A stretch of 5,931 nucleotides of DNA from an uncultured Micrococcales bacterium (GTDB taxonomy: Bacteria; Actinomycetota; Actinomycetes; S36-B12; UBA10799), in contig CALFYG010000067.1 of the NCBI GenBank assembly GCA_937952095.1, positions 1 through 5,931 on the forward strand, written 5' to 3'. Shown one piece after another: positions 5,600 through 5,931 of this stretch. The translations under genes and the position numbers were made by a program. The notes under the pieces were generated by a model that was given only the letters and a program-made list of their open reading frames with translations, searched no databases and was not told where the DNA came from. The first letter of the stretch is position 1. Every line of letters begins with the position of its first letter.

Positions 5600-5628
5600 A
5601 GTTTCCTGATTATTACTGCATCTGTCAA
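5600..5628 (-). promoter_or_regulatory. Promoter for terC and the riboswitch leader
   Basis: A perfect TTGACA -35 box lies at 5628-5623 on the minus strand. Seventeen nt further is GAAACT (5605-5600), which keeps the A at position 2 and the T at position 6 of a -10 box. Transcription would start around 5594-5592, just before the first base of P1 (5590). The -35 box contains the rpmF stop codon. The -10 match is weak, but the spacing and the placement relative to the aptamer are both right. Confidence 0.6.
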
Positions 5629-5792
5629 GCGAGGGGAACGAGCCCGCGCTTCACCGCCGCAACAAGCCGGCGCGGCACCCTCACCTCGCGACCATCTACG
5701 ACCACGCTCACCAATGACGGCGCATCGGCTCGCCAATGCGACCGCCGGGAACGGGTCCGACTGCGGGACTTCTTGCGCTTCGGAACAGCCAT
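5625..5792 (-). CDS. rpmF: 50S ribosomal protein L32 (bL32), cysteine-free form
   Basis: A 55-residue basic protein beginning MAVPKRKKSRSRTRSRRSHW, the unmistakable N-terminus of bL32. The remainder reads as a DG-containing strand and VPRRLVAAVKRGLV, also typical. Zinc-binding L32 carries two Cys pairs in its second half. This protein has no cysteine at all, so it is the zinc-independent (C-) paralogue type. It is a component of the large ribosomal subunit. ATG 5792 lies 6 nt after the rpsN stop, with AGGCGAG overlapping that junction as a plausible ribosome-binding site. In actinobacteria such cysteine-free ribosomal proteins are commonly made under zinc limitation as part of a Zur-repressed cluster. 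Some actinobacteria have only the C- form of L32, so Zur control is an inference. The TGA stop sits inside the -35 box of the terC promoter. Confidence 0.93.
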   Translation of the reverse strand: MAVPKRKKSRSRTRSRRSHWRADAPSLVSVVVDGREVRVPRRLVAAVKRGLVPLA

Positions 5793-5798
5793 GCTCGC

Positions 5799-5931
5799 CT
5801 ACCAGGACGACTTCGTGATGCCAGGCAGTTCGCCGCGCAAGGCCATGGAGCGCATCGTGATGCGCGACACCCCGAACGTGCGCAGATAGCCCCGTGGGCG
5901 GCCGTCGACGACATCACGGTTGCGCACACGG
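5799..5931 (-). CDS. rpsN: 30S ribosomal protein S14 (uS14), cysteine-free form, C-terminal part
   Basis: The last 43 complete codons of an S14 gene that begins beyond the right edge. The visible protein starts RVRNRDVVDGRPRGYLRTFG and ends LRGELPGITKSSW, the highly conserved S14 C-terminus, before TAG at 5801-5799. In zinc-binding S14 this region carries a CxxC...CxxC zinc ribbon. Here those positions are not cysteine (RNRDVVDGRPRG, and SRIT in place of CRIC), so it is the zinc-independent type, normally about 100 residues long. It acts in the head of the small ribosomal subunit. The gene is followed after 6 nt by rpmF, and the pair is probably the end of a longer ribosomal-protein paralogue operon. 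Its promoter and any Zur box are outside the window. Confidence 0.93.
   Translation of the reverse strand, partial: RVRNRDVVDGRPRGYLRTFGVSRITMRSMALRGELPGITKSSW

Noticed and set aside
5481..5600. Longer terC starting at TTG 5600
   Set aside because: The extra 40 codons coincide with the aptamer and the anti-Shine-Dalgarno hairpin. GTG 5480 has an excellent ribosome-binding site and starts right at the first membrane helix.
5549..5818. 89-codon plus-strand open frame over rpmF and the terC leader
   Set aside because: It is antisense to a clearly recognised L32 gene and the riboswitch, and has no family pattern.
5708..5929. 73-codon minus-strand open frame at the right edge
   Set aside because: It overlaps the unmistakable S14 and L32 coding sequences in a different frame and is Arg/Ser/Ala/Cys-rich noise.

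Overview
The window looks like a piece of chromosome from a high-GC Gram-positive bacterium (Actinomycetota). Third codon positions are almost always G or C, GTG and TTG starts are used, and the S14, L32, alcohol dehydrogenase and MarR-like proteins read like actinobacterial family members. The genus cannot be resolved from the sequence alone. No mobile element, tRNA, rRNA or CRISPR array is visible.

The window holds two convergent gene groups. The left half is on the + strand. It begins with the C-terminal end of a Sua5-type threonylcarbamoyl-AMP synthase (to 278). A 152-bp gap follows, with a GC-rich hairpin and three tandem 19-bp repeats. Then come a zinc-dependent alcohol dehydrogenase (431-1399) and, 17 bp later, a 744-residue two-half FUSC-type membrane protein (1417-3651).

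The right half is on the - strand, read from the right edge: rpsN (S14, partial), rpmF (L32, 55 aa, 5625-5792), terC (4440-5480), a small winged-helix regulator (4235-4519) and a YdeI/OmpD-associated family protein (3659-4231). Spacing is very tight throughout: 6 nt between rpsN and rpmF, an 80-nt overlap between terC and the regulator, and 3 nt between the regulator and the YdeI gene. Both ribosomal proteins are the cysteine-free, zinc-independent type, which in actinobacteria is normally made under zinc shortage and controlled by Zur.

The most informative element lies between rpmF and terC. A TTGACA -35 box overlaps the rpmF stop codon, and the predicted start of transcription falls just before a yybP-ykoY (Mn2+) riboswitch. 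The 3' strand of riboswitch helix P1 is also a perfect complement of the terC ribosome-binding region. This gives a simple two-state translational switch: manganese stabilises P1 and frees the Shine-Dalgarno sequence, and without manganese the same strand covers it. TerC is a predicted Mn2+ exporter, so this is a feedback loop. The regulator and YdeI genes are physically tied to the end of terC and may share its control.

The two groups meet at 3652-3658, where only 7 bp separate the stop codons of the FUSC and YdeI genes.
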